DNA from: Bog-473 sp963807675
GTDB lineage: Bacteria > Actinomycetota > Acidimicrobiia > Acidimicrobiales > RAAP-2
Direction: 5' to 3'
Assembly: GCA_963807675.1 (NCBI GenBank)
Contig: CAWECP010000002.1
Coordinates: 558,001-622,000, forward strand
Length of the DNA stretch: 64,000 bases
Position 1 is the stretch's first letter; each line of letters starts with the position of its first letter. Below, piece after piece: positions 36,133 to 45,852 of this stretch. Position numbers and translations under genes: made by a program. The notes under the pieces are model-generated. The model had not been told where the DNA came from, did not search any database, and worked only from the letters and a program-made list of their open reading frames with translations.

Positions 36133-37508
36133 AGTTCGGCGTCTTCTACGAGCACCAGCTGCCCCGCCCGTGGGAGGAGGACAGCGAGTACCGCATCCTG
36201 CAGGACGCGCTCGAGCAGGTCGAGCTGGCCGACCGCCTCGGCTTCGACGTCGTCTGGGAGGTCGAGCACCACTTCCTGGAGGAGTACAGCCACTCCTCCG
36301 CCCCCGAGGTCTTCCTCGGCGCCGCCAGCCAGCGCACGACCAACATCCGCCTCGGCCACGGCATCATCCAGACGGCGCCCGGCTACAACCACCCCGCCCG
36401 CACGGCCGAGCGCGTCGCCACCCTCGACCTCATCAGTGGCGGCCGGGTCGAGTTCGGCTCGGGCGAGTCGGGCTCCGAGGCCGAGCTCGGCGGCTTCCAG
36501 GTCGACCCCGTCACCAAGCGGGAAGCGTGGCTCGAGGGCCTGGAGGTCGCCCTCCGCTGCATGACCGAGACGCCCTTCACCGGCGTCGACGGCCGCTACG
36601 TGCGCATGCCGCCGCGCAACGTCGTGCCCAAGCCCATGCAGAAGCCGCACCCCCCGCTGTGGGTGGCCTGCAGCCGCCGCGACACCATCCTCCTCGCCGC
36701 CCAGAAGGGCATCGGCGCCCTCACCTTCGCCTTCATCGACCCCGAGGAGGCGGTCAAGTGGGTAGGGGACTACGAGCGCACGCTGGCCACCGAGTGCGTC
36801 CCGGTCGGCCTGGCCGTGAACCCCAACATCGCCTGCGTCACCCAGATGATGTGCCACCCCGACGAGGCCGTCGCCCTCGACCGCGGCCTTGAGGGCGGCA
36901 ACTTCTTCGGCTACTCGCTCGGCCACTACTACATCTTCGGCGAGCACCGGCCGGGCGTCACCGACGTCTGGCACGAGTTCCTCGAGCGCCGCGGCGAGGT
37001 GGGCTACTCGCCCGAGGTCGAGGCCGCCCTGCGCCAGGAGCGCCTCGGGGCCAAGCTGGCCGCCGGCGACCGCACCGGGCTGCGGGGCGCCACGGGCACG
37101 CCGGACCAGGTCCGCGAGTTCCTCGAGCGCTTCGAGCAGGCCGGCGTGGACCAGGTCATCTTCGTTCTGCAGGCCGGCAAGAACCGCCACGAGCACATTT
37201 GTGAGTCGCTCGAGCTCTTCGGGCGCGAGGTGCTGCCGGCGTTCAAGGACCGAGACGAGGCGCAGGTCAAGGCCAAGGCGCAACGCCTGGCGCCGGCCGT
37301 CGAGGCGGCCATGGCCCGCAAGGAGGTGGCCGCCGAGTCGGAGCCGCCACCACCGCTGCCGGCGGACTTCACCTTTCCCGCCATGCCCCGCCGCTGGGCC
37401 GACGAGTCGGGCAGCGAAGAGATGAAGGAGTGGCTCGAGCACTTCGCCGAGAACCGGGCCAAGGGCATCCGCGAGGAGGGACTCGGGATCTTGGGCGGGG
37501 GCAACTGA
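36129..37508 (+). CDS. LLM class flavin-dependent oxidoreductase
   Basis: A 459-residue luciferase-like monooxygenase with a long C-terminal extension. It begins KFGVFYEHQLPRPWEEDSEY, followed by ADRLGFDVVWEVEHHFLEEY and RTAERVATLDLISGGRVEFG. The EHHF motif after the second strand is typical of bacterial-luciferase-like FMN enzymes rather than F420 enzymes. The last 100 residues, rich in Ala, Glu and Lys, lie beyond the usual barrel. The ATG overlaps the stop of the di-iron-like gene, so both should act in one pathway, with the flavoenzyme using a reduced flavin and O2 on a shared intermediate (inference). Likely under the TetR/tandem-repeat control upstream. Confidence 0.92.
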   Translation: MKFGVFYEHQLPRPWEEDSEYRILQDALEQVELADRLGFDVVWEVEHHFLEEYSHSSAPEVFLGAASQRTTNIRLGHGIIQTAPGYNHPARTAERVATLDLISGGRVEFGSGESGSEAELGGFQVDPVTKREAWLEGLEVALRCMTETPFTGVDGRYVRMPPRNVVPKPMQKPHPPLWVACSRRDTILLAAQKGIGALTFAFIDPEEAVKWVGDYERTLATECVPVGLAVNPNIACVTQMMCHPDEAVALDRGLEGGNFFGYSLGHYYIFGEHRPGVTDVWHEFLERRGEVGYSPEVEAALRQERLGAKLAAGDRTGLRGATGTPDQVREFLERFEQAGVDQVIFVLQAGKNRHEHICESLELFGREVLPAFKDRDEAQVKAKAQRLAPAVEAAMARKEVAAESEPPPPLPADFTFPAMPRRWADESGSEEMKEWLEHFAENRAKGIREEGLGILGGGN

Positions 37509-37569
37509 GCGGAGCCGGCCGTGTCGTTGCGTCGCCGGCCCGTCTTCTCCGCCGCCGACGCGAGCCCGA

Positions 37570-38193
37570 TCAACGCTGTCGCAGAATCCGGTCCAGTCGC
37601 GCCACCGTGAGCGGGGGCTGGCTCGGCGCCTGGTGGCCGGGGCGCAGCCCGTCGAGGACCAGCTCGAGGAAGCGCCGTGACGGTGTGGCACCGCGGGTGT
37701 CGCATACGTCGGCGATGGCGCGTACCGACATGAGCGCCACCACGATGTCGGTGACGGCGGCATCGTGGCGCACAGTGCCGGCGCGGCGGCCGCGGGACAG
37801 CATCTCCTCGAGCAGGGGGACGAGGTCGTCGAGGCCCGTGCCGCGCGAACGCCAGGGCGGGGCGGCGATGGTGGCCCGCCAGCAGCTCGGCGCCTCGATG
37901 CAGCGGCGCACGAACTCGAAGACCGCCTCCCCGGGCGCCACCCCGGCCAACACCTCCTCGGCGATGGCCCGGTTACGCTCCTTGGCCGCGTCGACCACGG
38001 CGTCGAAGAGGTCGGCCTTGGTGGGGAAGCGCCGGTAGAGCGTGCCCACTCCGACCTCGGCCCGCTCGGCGATTGCCTCCATGGACGCCTCGTAGCCCTG
38101 CTCGGCGAACACGTCGCGGGCGGCGACCAGGATGCGGGCCAGGTTGACCTCGGCGTCGCGCCGCAGTGGGCGCGCCAAGCCGGCGCCGCTCAC
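37570..38193 (-). CDS. TetR family regulator of the adjacent MFS pump
   Basis: A 207-residue TetR protein. The HTH is NLARILVAARDVFAEQGYEA then MEAIAERAEVGVGTLYRRFP and TKADLFDAVVDAAKE; the C-terminal ligand domain ends at RLDRILRQR. GTG 38193 was chosen since it overlaps the MFS stop as GTGA and directly precedes the HTH. It is translated after the transporter gene on the same mRNA, so it probably represses the pump operon until an effluxed compound binds. Confidence 0.9.
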   Translation of the reverse strand: MSGAGLARPLRRDAEVNLARILVAARDVFAEQGYEASMEAIAERAEVGVGTLYRRFPTKADLFDAVVDAAKERNRAIAEEVLAGVAPGEAVFEFVRRCIEAPSCWRATIAAPPWRSRGTGLDDLVPLLEEMLSRGRRAGTVRHDAAVTDIVVALMSVRAIADVCDTRGATPSRRFLELVLDGLRPGHQAPSQPPLTVARLDRILRQR

Positions 38194-39662
38194 GCCGGCT
38201 CCTCGGGCACGAAGGCGATGGCGCCCACGATGGCCTCGCCCTCGGCGGTGAGCGCCCGGTGCGACTCGGCGCGCACCACCGCCTCGGATCCCACGCGCCG
38301 GGGGATCAGGCAGGCGGCCAGTGCGGCGACCAGGAGGCCGATGCCGCTGACGGCGAAAGCGAGCACGTAGCCCGACTCCTTCGGGAAGCCGTTGGGCAGG
38401 ATCTCGCTGATCACCAGGCTGGTGGCGATGCCGCTGCCGAGGGCGCCCCCGATGCTGCGGATGTTGGTGTTCATGCCGGTGGCCACCCCCGTCTGCTCGG
38501 CCGGCACCGCTTCGATGATGAGGTTGGCCAGCGACGCGAAGGCCGGCGCCAGCCCGACCCCCAGCAGCCCCGAGGCCAGGTAGATCGTCCAGGGTTGGCT
38601 GTGGTCGACCACCAGCACGCCGTAGGAGGCGGCCGAGACGAGCGAGCCGAGGATGAGCACGGCCTTGGACCCGATGCGCAGCGACAGCCAGCCCGTGAAG
38701 GGGGCCACCACCACCATGGCCAGGGCGAAGGGCAGCAGGTAGAGGCCCGACTGGGTCACCGAGGCGCCGAAGCCGTATCCGGCGGACGTGGGCGTCTGGG
38801 CGAATTGCGGCACCGTGATGAACATGGCGAACATGCCGAAGCCGTAGAGGAGCGCGGCCAGGTTGGTTGCCCACACGGCGCGGATGCGCATCATCTGCAT
38901 GTCCACCAGGGGCGAGCGAGAGCGCAGCTCGGAGAGGACCCACAACCCGAGCAATACGGCGGTGGCCACGTAGAGCGCGACGACGGTGGGGCTGCCCCAG
39001 CCCCAGGTCGGCCCGTAGGAGACGGCAACGAGACCGGTGACCAGCCAGCCCGACATCAGCACCGCGCCGAGCCAGTTGATGCCGCTCCGCGCCCGCACGG
39101 GCGACTCGGGCACGAAGCGGAAGGTGGCCAAGGTGGCGCCGACCGACAGGAAGAGGGGGAACCAGAAGAGCCAGTGGTAGTTCAGGTGCTCCAGGATGGG
39201 GCCGGCCAGGACGATGCCCGCCCCGGAGCCGACGCCGAGGATGGCCGACATGAACCCGATGGCGCCCGCCACCCGAGCCGCCGGGAACTCGTCGCGGATG
39301 ATGCCGAAGGCCAGCGGGAAGATGGCGCCCGCCACCCCCTGAATCACGCGCCCGATCAGGATCACGCCCAAGCTGTCGCCGAGTGCGCTGATGAGCGTGC
39401 CCACCGAGAGTGCGACGAGCACGCCGACGATGACCTTCTCCTTGCCGATGGTGTCGCCCACCCGGCCCAGGATGGGCGTCGCGATGGCGGCGCTCAGCAG
39501 GTAGGCGGTGAGCAGCCAACTGGCCGCAGACTCCGTGGTGTGCAGCGTGTGCTCGAGCTGCGGGATGGCCGGGATGATCAGCGACTGCAGCAGGCTGAAG
39601 GCCAGGGCGGCCGTGGCCAGCACGGCGAAGGTCACCCCGTAGTGCGAGCGGGTCCGGGCCAC
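38190..39662 (-). CDS. MFS drug-efflux-type transporter (DHA2-like)
   Basis: A 490-residue proton-driven exporter. It begins ARTRSHYGVTFAVLATAALA and has the motif A loop GRVGDTIGKEKVIV between helices 2 and 3 and a motif-C-like GVGSGAGIVLAGPI in helix 5, the mark of antiporters. About 14 hydrophobic segments can be traced. GTG 39662 (AGGAA upstream) was preferred; the open frame back to 39821 has no hydrophobic or conserved sequence. It is coupled to the TetR gene by GTGA and divergent from a small membrane protein at 39820. The substrate is not predictable. Confidence 0.92.
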   Translation of the reverse strand: MARTRSHYGVTFAVLATAALAFSLLQSLIIPAIPQLEHTLHTTESAASWLLTAYLLSAAIATPILGRVGDTIGKEKVIVGVLVALSVGTLISALGDSLGVILIGRVIQGVAGAIFPLAFGIIRDEFPAARVAGAIGFMSAILGVGSGAGIVLAGPILEHLNYHWLFWFPLFLSVGATLATFRFVPESPVRARSGINWLGAVLMSGWLVTGLVAVSYGPTWGWGSPTVVALYVATAVLLGLWVLSELRSRSPLVDMQMMRIRAVWATNLAALLYGFGMFAMFITVPQFAQTPTSAGYGFGASVTQSGLYLLPFALAMVVVAPFTGWLSLRIGSKAVLILGSLVSAASYGVLVVDHSQPWTIYLASGLLGVGLAPAFASLANLIIEAVPAEQTGVATGMNTNIRSIGGALGSGIATSLVISEILPNGFPKESGYVLAFAVSGIGLLVAALAACLIPRRVGSEAVVRAESHRALTAEGEAIVGAIAFVPEEPA

Positions 39663-39819
39663 GCCCGTTCCTACCAGAAGCGGAATGGGTGGTTCCACAT
39701 TCGGCCCGGGGCGACCAGATGGAGGCCGCCTCCTGGAGGCCGGCGGGTGGAGGCGGTTCAACCCGGAAGTCCACCCCCGGGTTGACGATCGGGATCCCGC
39801 GATTCCCGACACTGGGGGC

Positions 39820-40386
39820 ATGACCTTCAGCGATTACCTCATCGACATCAGCCTCATCGCCATCGTGCTGTTCCAGATCAGGGGCCGGCGCCTGACGCTC
39901 CATTCCCTGTTGCTTCCCGTCGGCATCGTCACCTACGTGGCCTTCACGTACCTCCACGCCATTCCGACGGCGGGCAACGACCTGTTCCTCGTCGTCGGCG
40001 CCGCCGTCGTGGGCGCCACGCTCGGCGGCCTCGCCGGCCACTTCACGTCGGTCAGCCCGAATGGTGACGGCGTCCCGGTCGCCAAGGCGGGCCTCCTCGC
40101 CGCCGGCCTCTGGATACTCGGCACCGGCGGCCGCCTGGCCTTCCAGGTCTACGCCACCCACGGCGGCGGGGCGGCCATCGAGCGGTTCAGCAGCACCCAC
40201 AGCATCACTTCGTTGGTCGCCTGGACCGACGCCCTGATCCTCATGGCGCTGTGCGAAGCGGTGATGCGGACGGGCTTCTTGGCCTGGCGGGGGCACCTGG
40301 CCCGGCAACGCCACCAGCTCGATGCCATGTTCGCCACGTCGGACGACGCCCCGGTCCTGGCCGGCCACGTGGCCGCCGGCTCCTGA
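39820..40386 (+). CDS. multi-pass membrane protein of unknown function (DUF1453/CcdC-like)
   Basis: A 188-residue protein with four or five hydrophobic segments: near the N-terminus (ISLIAIVLFQIRGRRLT), LLPVGIVTYVAFTYL, LFLVVGAAVVGATLGGLAG, LLAAGLWILGTGGRLAF and LVAWTDALILMALCEAVM. The overall pattern with the early RGRRLT loop is like small CcdC/DUF1453 proteins, but I am not certain of the family. ATG 39820 follows a GGGGG run. It ends 14 bp before the histidine kinase gene and may be co-transcribed with that two-component pair, as a membrane partner or signal source. Confidence 0.75.
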   Translation: MTFSDYLIDISLIAIVLFQIRGRRLTLHSLLLPVGIVTYVAFTYLHAIPTAGNDLFLVVGAAVVGATLGGLAGHFTSVSPNGDGVPVAKAGLLAAGLWILGTGGRLAFQVYATHGGGAAIERFSSTHSITSLVAWTDALILMALCEAVMRTGFLAWRGHLARQRHQLDAMFATSDDAPVLAGHVAAGS

Positions 40387-40400
40387 GCGACTCGAGCACG

Positions 40401-41761
<1,361 letters not shown>

Positions 41762-41765
<4 letters not shown>

Positions 41766-42424
41766 GGGTGCTCATCGCCGACGACCAGCGCGTGGTGCGC
41801 GAGGGACTGGCCACCATCGTGGAGGGCTTCCCCGACGCCGAGGTGGTCGGATTGGCCGGCGACGGTGCTGAAGCGATCGAGTTGGCCGCCCGCGAGGCCC
41901 CCGACGTCGTGCTGATGGACCTGCGGATGCCTGGCCTCGACGGGGTAGCCGCCACGCGGGCCATCAGGGAAGCGCAGCCCGCGGTCCCCGTCGTCGTGCT
42001 CACCACCTATGCCGACGACGAATCAATCCTGGCTGCGCTCTCGGCCGGCGCCGCCGGCTACTTGACCAAGGACGCCGCCCGGGACGACATTCGGCGGGCG
42101 CTCGATGCGGCCGTCGCCGGACAGGCGGTGCTCGACTCCAGCGTGCAGGCGGCCTTGCTACGTGCGGCCGAGCACGGCGCCGTCCGGCCCACGGGGACGA
42201 CCTTGCCCGACGGGTTGACCGAGCGGGAGGCCGAGGTGCTGGCGCTCATCGCCGCCGGGCTGTCGAACGGCGAGATCGCCGAACGGCTCTACGTCGCCGA
42301 GACCACGGTGAAGACCCACATCAACCGCATTTTCGCCAAGACCCAGAGCCGGGACCGGGCCCAGGCCGCCGTCTACGCGCACCAGCACGGGCTGGCCGCC
42401 GCACCGGGAGAGCGGGGATCGTGA
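41762..42424 (+). CDS. NarL/FixJ (LuxR-type) response regulator
   Basis: A 220-residue regulator paired with the preceding kinase. The receiver has the acidic pair DD at residues 7-8, the phospho-acceptor Asp53 in VLMDLRMPGLDG, and the conserved Lys in YLTKDAA. The C-terminal LuxR HTH reads LTEREAEVLALIAAGLSNGE and AETTVKTHINRIFAK. Overlap with the kinase gene ensures equal synthesis. Its target genes are not evident from the sequence. Confidence 0.95.
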
Positions 42425-42484
42425 GCGCGAGCGTGAGCGGAGCAGCGCGAGCGTGAGAGTTGCCCGCAGGGGTACAAGAAGACC

Positions 42485-43044
42485 ATGAGCACGCTCAAGG
42501 ATCGACCCAAGACCGCGCTCCTCGTCGTCGACGCCCAGAACGGTGTTGTCGCCGAGTCCCACGAGCGCGACGCGGTGGTGGGCAACGTGGGCACCTTGGT
42601 CGCGCGCGCCCGGCAGGAGGCGGTCCCCGTCGTGTGGGTCCAGCACTCCGACGAAGGGCTCGAGCGGGGGAGCGACGAGTGGCAAATCGTGCCGGAGCTG
42701 ATTCCGGACGAGGCCGAGCCCCTCATTGAGAAGAATTACGGCGACTCCTTCGAGGACACCACCCTCGAGGACGTGCTCGCGGGTCTCGGCGTCGGACGAC
42801 TCGTGGTCTGCGGCGCCCAGACGGACGTGTGCATCCGCTCGACATTGCACGGCGCGCTCGTCCGGGGCTACGACGCCACGCTGGTGTGCGACGCCCCACG
42901 ACCGAGGACCTGACGGCCTGGGGAGCGCCGCCCCCGGATCAGGTCATCGCCCACACCAACCTCTATTGGAAGAACCAGACGGCGCCGGGGCGGACAGCCG
43001 GGACGGTTGAGACCAAGGACGTCACCTTCGGCGGCCCGACCTGA
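42485..43044 (+). pseudogene. isochorismatase-family cysteine hydrolase, frameshifted
   Basis: ATG 42485 opens STLKDRPKTALLVVDAQNGV, which holds the catalytic Asp. The Lys lies in LIEKNYGDSFEDTTLEDVL and the nucleophile Cys in VVCGAQTDVCIRSTLHGALV. At about 42893 a run of C residues appears one base short. The frame stops early at PRPRT, while the expected TTEDLTAWGAPPPDQVIAHT and the C-terminus to 43044 lie in another frame. Corrected length is about 186 residues, the family norm. Such enzymes hydrolyse N-carbamoyl compounds, nicotinamide or isochorismate. The break in a C-run makes a sequencing indel quite possible. Confidence 0.8.
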
Positions 43045-43056
43045 GGCCGCTGCGAC

Positions 43057-43093
43057 GGACGGCGGACGGCGGGCGGCGGGCGGCGGGCGGCGT
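43057..43093. repeat. 7-bp G-rich tandem repeat (ACGGCGG/GCGGCGG)
   Basis: Five near-identical heptamers of (A/G)CGGCGG follow the isochorismatase relic, non-coding on both strands. A simple-sequence tract prone to length change, lying just before the beta-propeller relic. Confidence 0.6.
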
Positions 43094-43129
43094 ACACGGT
43101 CGCACGCCGCCGCACCGCCCCACCGTGGG

Positions 43130-43283
43130 TCAGACGCCGGCTCCCCAGAGCTTGAGCGTGTTGTCGCCATCGTCCACGAAGAGCACGCCGCGCCCCCCGG
43201 GAGCGATGGCCAAATCGAACAGGTCGCCGCCGGCGTTCAAATGCAGTCCGGGATTGCCGCCCTGGGCGGTCGTTCCCGGCGCC
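43130..43283 (-). pseudogene. C-terminal relic of a beta-propeller (ScyD/ScyE-like) protein
   Basis: On the minus strand about 45 residues read GGNPGLHLNAGGDLFDLAIA then PGGRGVLFVDDGDNTLKLWG and a stop at 43130. This resembles the final blade of NHL/ScyD-type propellers. No start codon or upstream body is present; the neighbouring plus-strand oxidoreductase gene begins at 43372. A truncated remnant is the best reading. Confidence 0.5.
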
Positions 43284-43371
43284 CGTGCCTTCGACGGACG
43301 GGGCCGGGCATCGGCCCGAGACAGCAGCGAGCAGGCGTGATGGGCCGGACAATCGCTACAGTCCCGTACCG

Positions 43372-44940
43372 ATGCCTGACTTTGACGCCATCGTGGTGGG
43401 GGCGGGCCACAACGGATTGACGGCGGCGGCGGTGATGGCGCGGGGCGGCATGCGCGTCCTGTGTCTCGAGAAGAACCATTTCATCGGCGGGATGGCCTCG
43501 ACCACCGAATTGATCCGGGGGTACCGCTTCGAGCTGGCGGGGTCCATCCAGTTCCCGATCCCCAACGAGATCTTCGAGGACCTCGACCTCGGTTCCTGCC
43601 CGATCTACGAGCCCGAGGTCCAGTCGGCGAGCATCGGCGAAGATGACCAGCCGCCGATCTTGCTGTACTCGGACCCCGAGCGCCTGCTCGAGCACCTGGG
43701 CGAGACGCTCGGGATCGAGGCCGTCCTCGGGATGGCGGAGGTGGCGGCATGGGCCGAGGCGCCCGCCCGGGCCATCGGCCGCTTCGACGTGCGCAAGCCG
43801 CCGAAGTCGCTCGACGAGATGTGGGCGTGCGCCACCAACGAGTCCGAGCGGGAGGCCATCCGCGTCGCCCTCTTCGGCAGTGTGATGGACGTCGTGGGCC
43901 ACTTCCTGCCGGACAAGTCGAAGCACGCACCGATCCGCAGCATGCTGAGCTTCCTCGCCGTCAACTCGACGTTCCGGGGTCCGTGGTCACCGGGCAGCGC
44001 GCTGTGCCTCGCCTTCGCCCTGGCCTCACCAGGCACCGCCACCATGTCCAAGGTGCGAGGCGGCCTGGGCACCATGGCCGAGCATCTGCTCGAGCTCTTC
44101 GAGCGGCACGGTGGTGAGTTGCGCCGCCACGCCAAGGTGTCGCGTATCGTCGTCGACGGCGGCATCGTCCGGGGCGTGGAGTTCGGCGACGGCACGGTGG
44201 CGACGGCCCCCGTCGTGGTGTCGAACCTCGATCCGACGGCGACGTTCACCCAGCTCGTCGACGGGGAGTCGCTGCCGGACGCGTTCGTCCGGCGCGTGCA
44301 GGCGATCGATCATCGAGCCGTCTACTTCCAAGCCCATTTCGCGCTCGACGGGCTTCCCGAGTACCGGGCGCCGTACGAGGCTCTGAACGACAGCCAGCTC
44401 GGACGGAACGTCACCTTCTTCGGCACGGCCGAGCAGATGCAGCTCGACTTCGAGGGTTGCGTCCGAGGCCAGGTCCCCGTCTCACCGTCCTTCAATCTGC
44501 AGATCCCCTCGCTCGACGACCCCAACCTCGCCCCGGCGGGAAAGCATGCGGCGAGCAGCTTCGCGTTCTACCTGCCCATCGGGGCCGACCGCGAGGCGCA
44601 GGGGAGGGTACGCGACCAGATGGCGGAGCGGATGGTGGCGAAGATCGCCTCCGTGGCGCCCAACTTCCCCGAGCTGATCGACCGCCAGCTCAACTATCCC
44701 GCCTACACCTACGAGTTGATGTTCGGCTGCACCGGGGGGGATTTTTGCCATGGGCTGCTCCAGCCGGAGTTCATGGGGCCCTTCCGGCCGGGACCCAGAG
44801 GGTGGCCGGACAACCCGATTCCGGTGGAGGGTCTCTACCTCTGCGGGGCGGGCTGTCATGGCGGGCCGGGCGTGACGTTCATCCCCGGCTACAACTGTGG
44901 CTACGCCGTGCTCGACGAGGCAGGCGCGGGGCGGTTGTAG
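43372..44940 (+). CDS. FAD-dependent oxidoreductase, phytoene-dehydrogenase/PYROXD2-like
   Basis: A 522-residue flavoprotein of the CrtI/PYROXD2 superfamily. The N-terminal FAD fold is AIVVGAGHNGLTAAAVMARG followed by VLCLEKNHFIGGMAST. The middle has KVRGGLGTMAEHLLELFERH and a second strand for nucleotide contact, and the C-terminal FAD motif is GLYLCGAGCHGGPGVTFIPG. Substrates range from carotenoids to unknown lipids; no carotenoid genes are nearby, so the PYROXD2-like subgroup is more likely. ATG 43372 was chosen over an upstream extension. The 3' end overlaps the convergent DUF2834 gene by 40 bp. Confidence 0.92.
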   Translation: MPDFDAIVVGAGHNGLTAAAVMARGGMRVLCLEKNHFIGGMASTTELIRGYRFELAGSIQFPIPNEIFEDLDLGSCPIYEPEVQSASIGEDDQPPILLYSDPERLLEHLGETLGIEAVLGMAEVAAWAEAPARAIGRFDVRKPPKSLDEMWACATNESEREAIRVALFGSVMDVVGHFLPDKSKHAPIRSMLSFLAVNSTFRGPWSPGSALCLAFALASPGTATMSKVRGGLGTMAEHLLELFERHGGELRRHAKVSRIVVDGGIVRGVEFGDGTVATAPVVVSNLDPTATFTQLVDGESLPDAFVRRVQAIDHRAVYFQAHFALDGLPEYRAPYEALNDSQLGRNVTFFGTAEQMQLDFEGCVRGQVPVSPSFNLQIPSLDDPNLAPAGKHAASSFAFYLPIGADREAQGRVRDQMAERMVAKIASVAPNFPELIDRQLNYPAYTYELMFGCTGGDFCHGLLQPEFMGPFRPGPRGWPDNPIPVEGLYLCGAGCHGGPGVTFIPGYNCGYAVLDEAGAGRL

Positions 44941-45392
44941 CGGAGCTGGCGCTCCATGAAGGCCAGGAACAGGGCGATGGAGAAGGCCAAGCTGGTGAAC
45001 AGGCTCATGACGAAGAAGATCCACGGCCACTTCAGGCCGCGCCGACCCCCTTCGACGATCGTCCAGAGCGGCAACAGGACGACGTTCACGATGATGTAGT
45101 CCTGCGCCGCCGAGTCGGCCGCCCAGTTGGTGAACAGCAGCTTGGTGTAGTTCCAGTAATTGGCCCGGTGCCCGTACAGGTGGGTGTAGCGGACGTTGAA
45201 GTACCACCCGAGGCCGAGAGAGCAGACACCCACGACGTAGTAGACGGCTTCGAGCGGCGAGACGGGCCCGGCCACGGGGCCGGGGCCGGGGCCGGGGCTG
45301 GCGCCGGCGGCGAAGAGATGCCGGTTGACGACGAAGGCGACCGCCGTGCTCGCCAGGCCGAGGATGCCGAAGATCACCAGGGACGTCGTCAC
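44901..45392 (-). CDS. DUF2834 family membrane protein
   Basis: A 163-residue protein with four hydrophobic segments: residues 1-22, about 48-65, 98-115 and 125-145. The family body is VYYVVGVCSLGLGWYFNVRY, then NWAADSAAQDYIIVNVVLLP, then FVMSLFTSLAFSIALFLAFM. Between the first two helices lies a Gly-Pro repeat (GPGPGPVAGP) from a GGGGCC tract. Function is unknown. Converges on the flavoprotein gene with a 40-bp overlap. Confidence 0.82.
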   Translation of the reverse strand: MTTSLVIFGILGLASTAVAFVVNRHLFAAGASPGPGPGPVAGPVSPLEAVYYVVGVCSLGLGWYFNVRYTHLYGHRANYWNYTKLLFTNWAADSAAQDYIIVNVVLLPLWTIVEGGRRGLKWPWIFFVMSLFTSLAFSIALFLAFMERQLRYNRPAPASSSTA

Positions 45393-45473
45393 GCTTCTCC
45401 TCCGTTCAACACGATGCGGGTGGGACCACCCTACGGTCGGGGCTCGAGACCGACCGGTGCCGTGGGCGCTGAG

Positions 45474-45818
45474 TCAGAGCAGTTCCAGCACGCGCTCCGG
45501 CGGTCGGGCGACCACGGCACGGCCTCCGACCACGAAGATGGGCCGCTCGAGGAGGATGGGATGCGTGGTGATCGCATGGAGGAGATCGTCGGGTGAGGCG
45601 TCGGACAGACCGAGCTCGGCGTACATCGGTTCACCCGTCCTCATCATGTCGCGAGGATCATCGATCCCGAGCAGCTGCACGAGCCGCTCCAGGTCGCCAC
45701 GCGTCGGCGGGGTGTCGAGGTAGCGGATGGTCTCCGCCCGCACGCCTCGCTCGTCGAGTAAGGCTTGAGCCGTCCGGCACTTCGAACAGGCAGGGTTGAA
45801 GTAGAGCTGCGACGTCAC
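45474..45818 (-). CDS. ArsC/Spx-family glutaredoxin-fold protein
   Basis: A 114-residue thioredoxin-fold protein. It starts TSQLYFNPACSKCRTAQALL, with the catalytic Cys in CSKC, then RYLDTPPTRGDLERLVQLLG, HPILLERPIFVVGG and RPPERVLELL, which match glutaredoxin-dependent arsenate reductases. GTG 45818 was chosen; GTG 45827 is in frame nine bases upstream. The second Cys of CSKC is not universal in ArsC, so a redox role other than arsenate reduction is possible. No ars operon genes are adjacent. Confidence 0.88.
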   Translation of the reverse strand: MTSQLYFNPACSKCRTAQALLDERGVRAETIRYLDTPPTRGDLERLVQLLGIDDPRDMMRTGEPMYAELGLSDASPDDLLHAITTHPILLERPIFVVGGRAVVARPPERVLELL

Positions 45819-45852
45819 CCCGATCACCCTACGGGGCCGCGGTGCGACCGGA

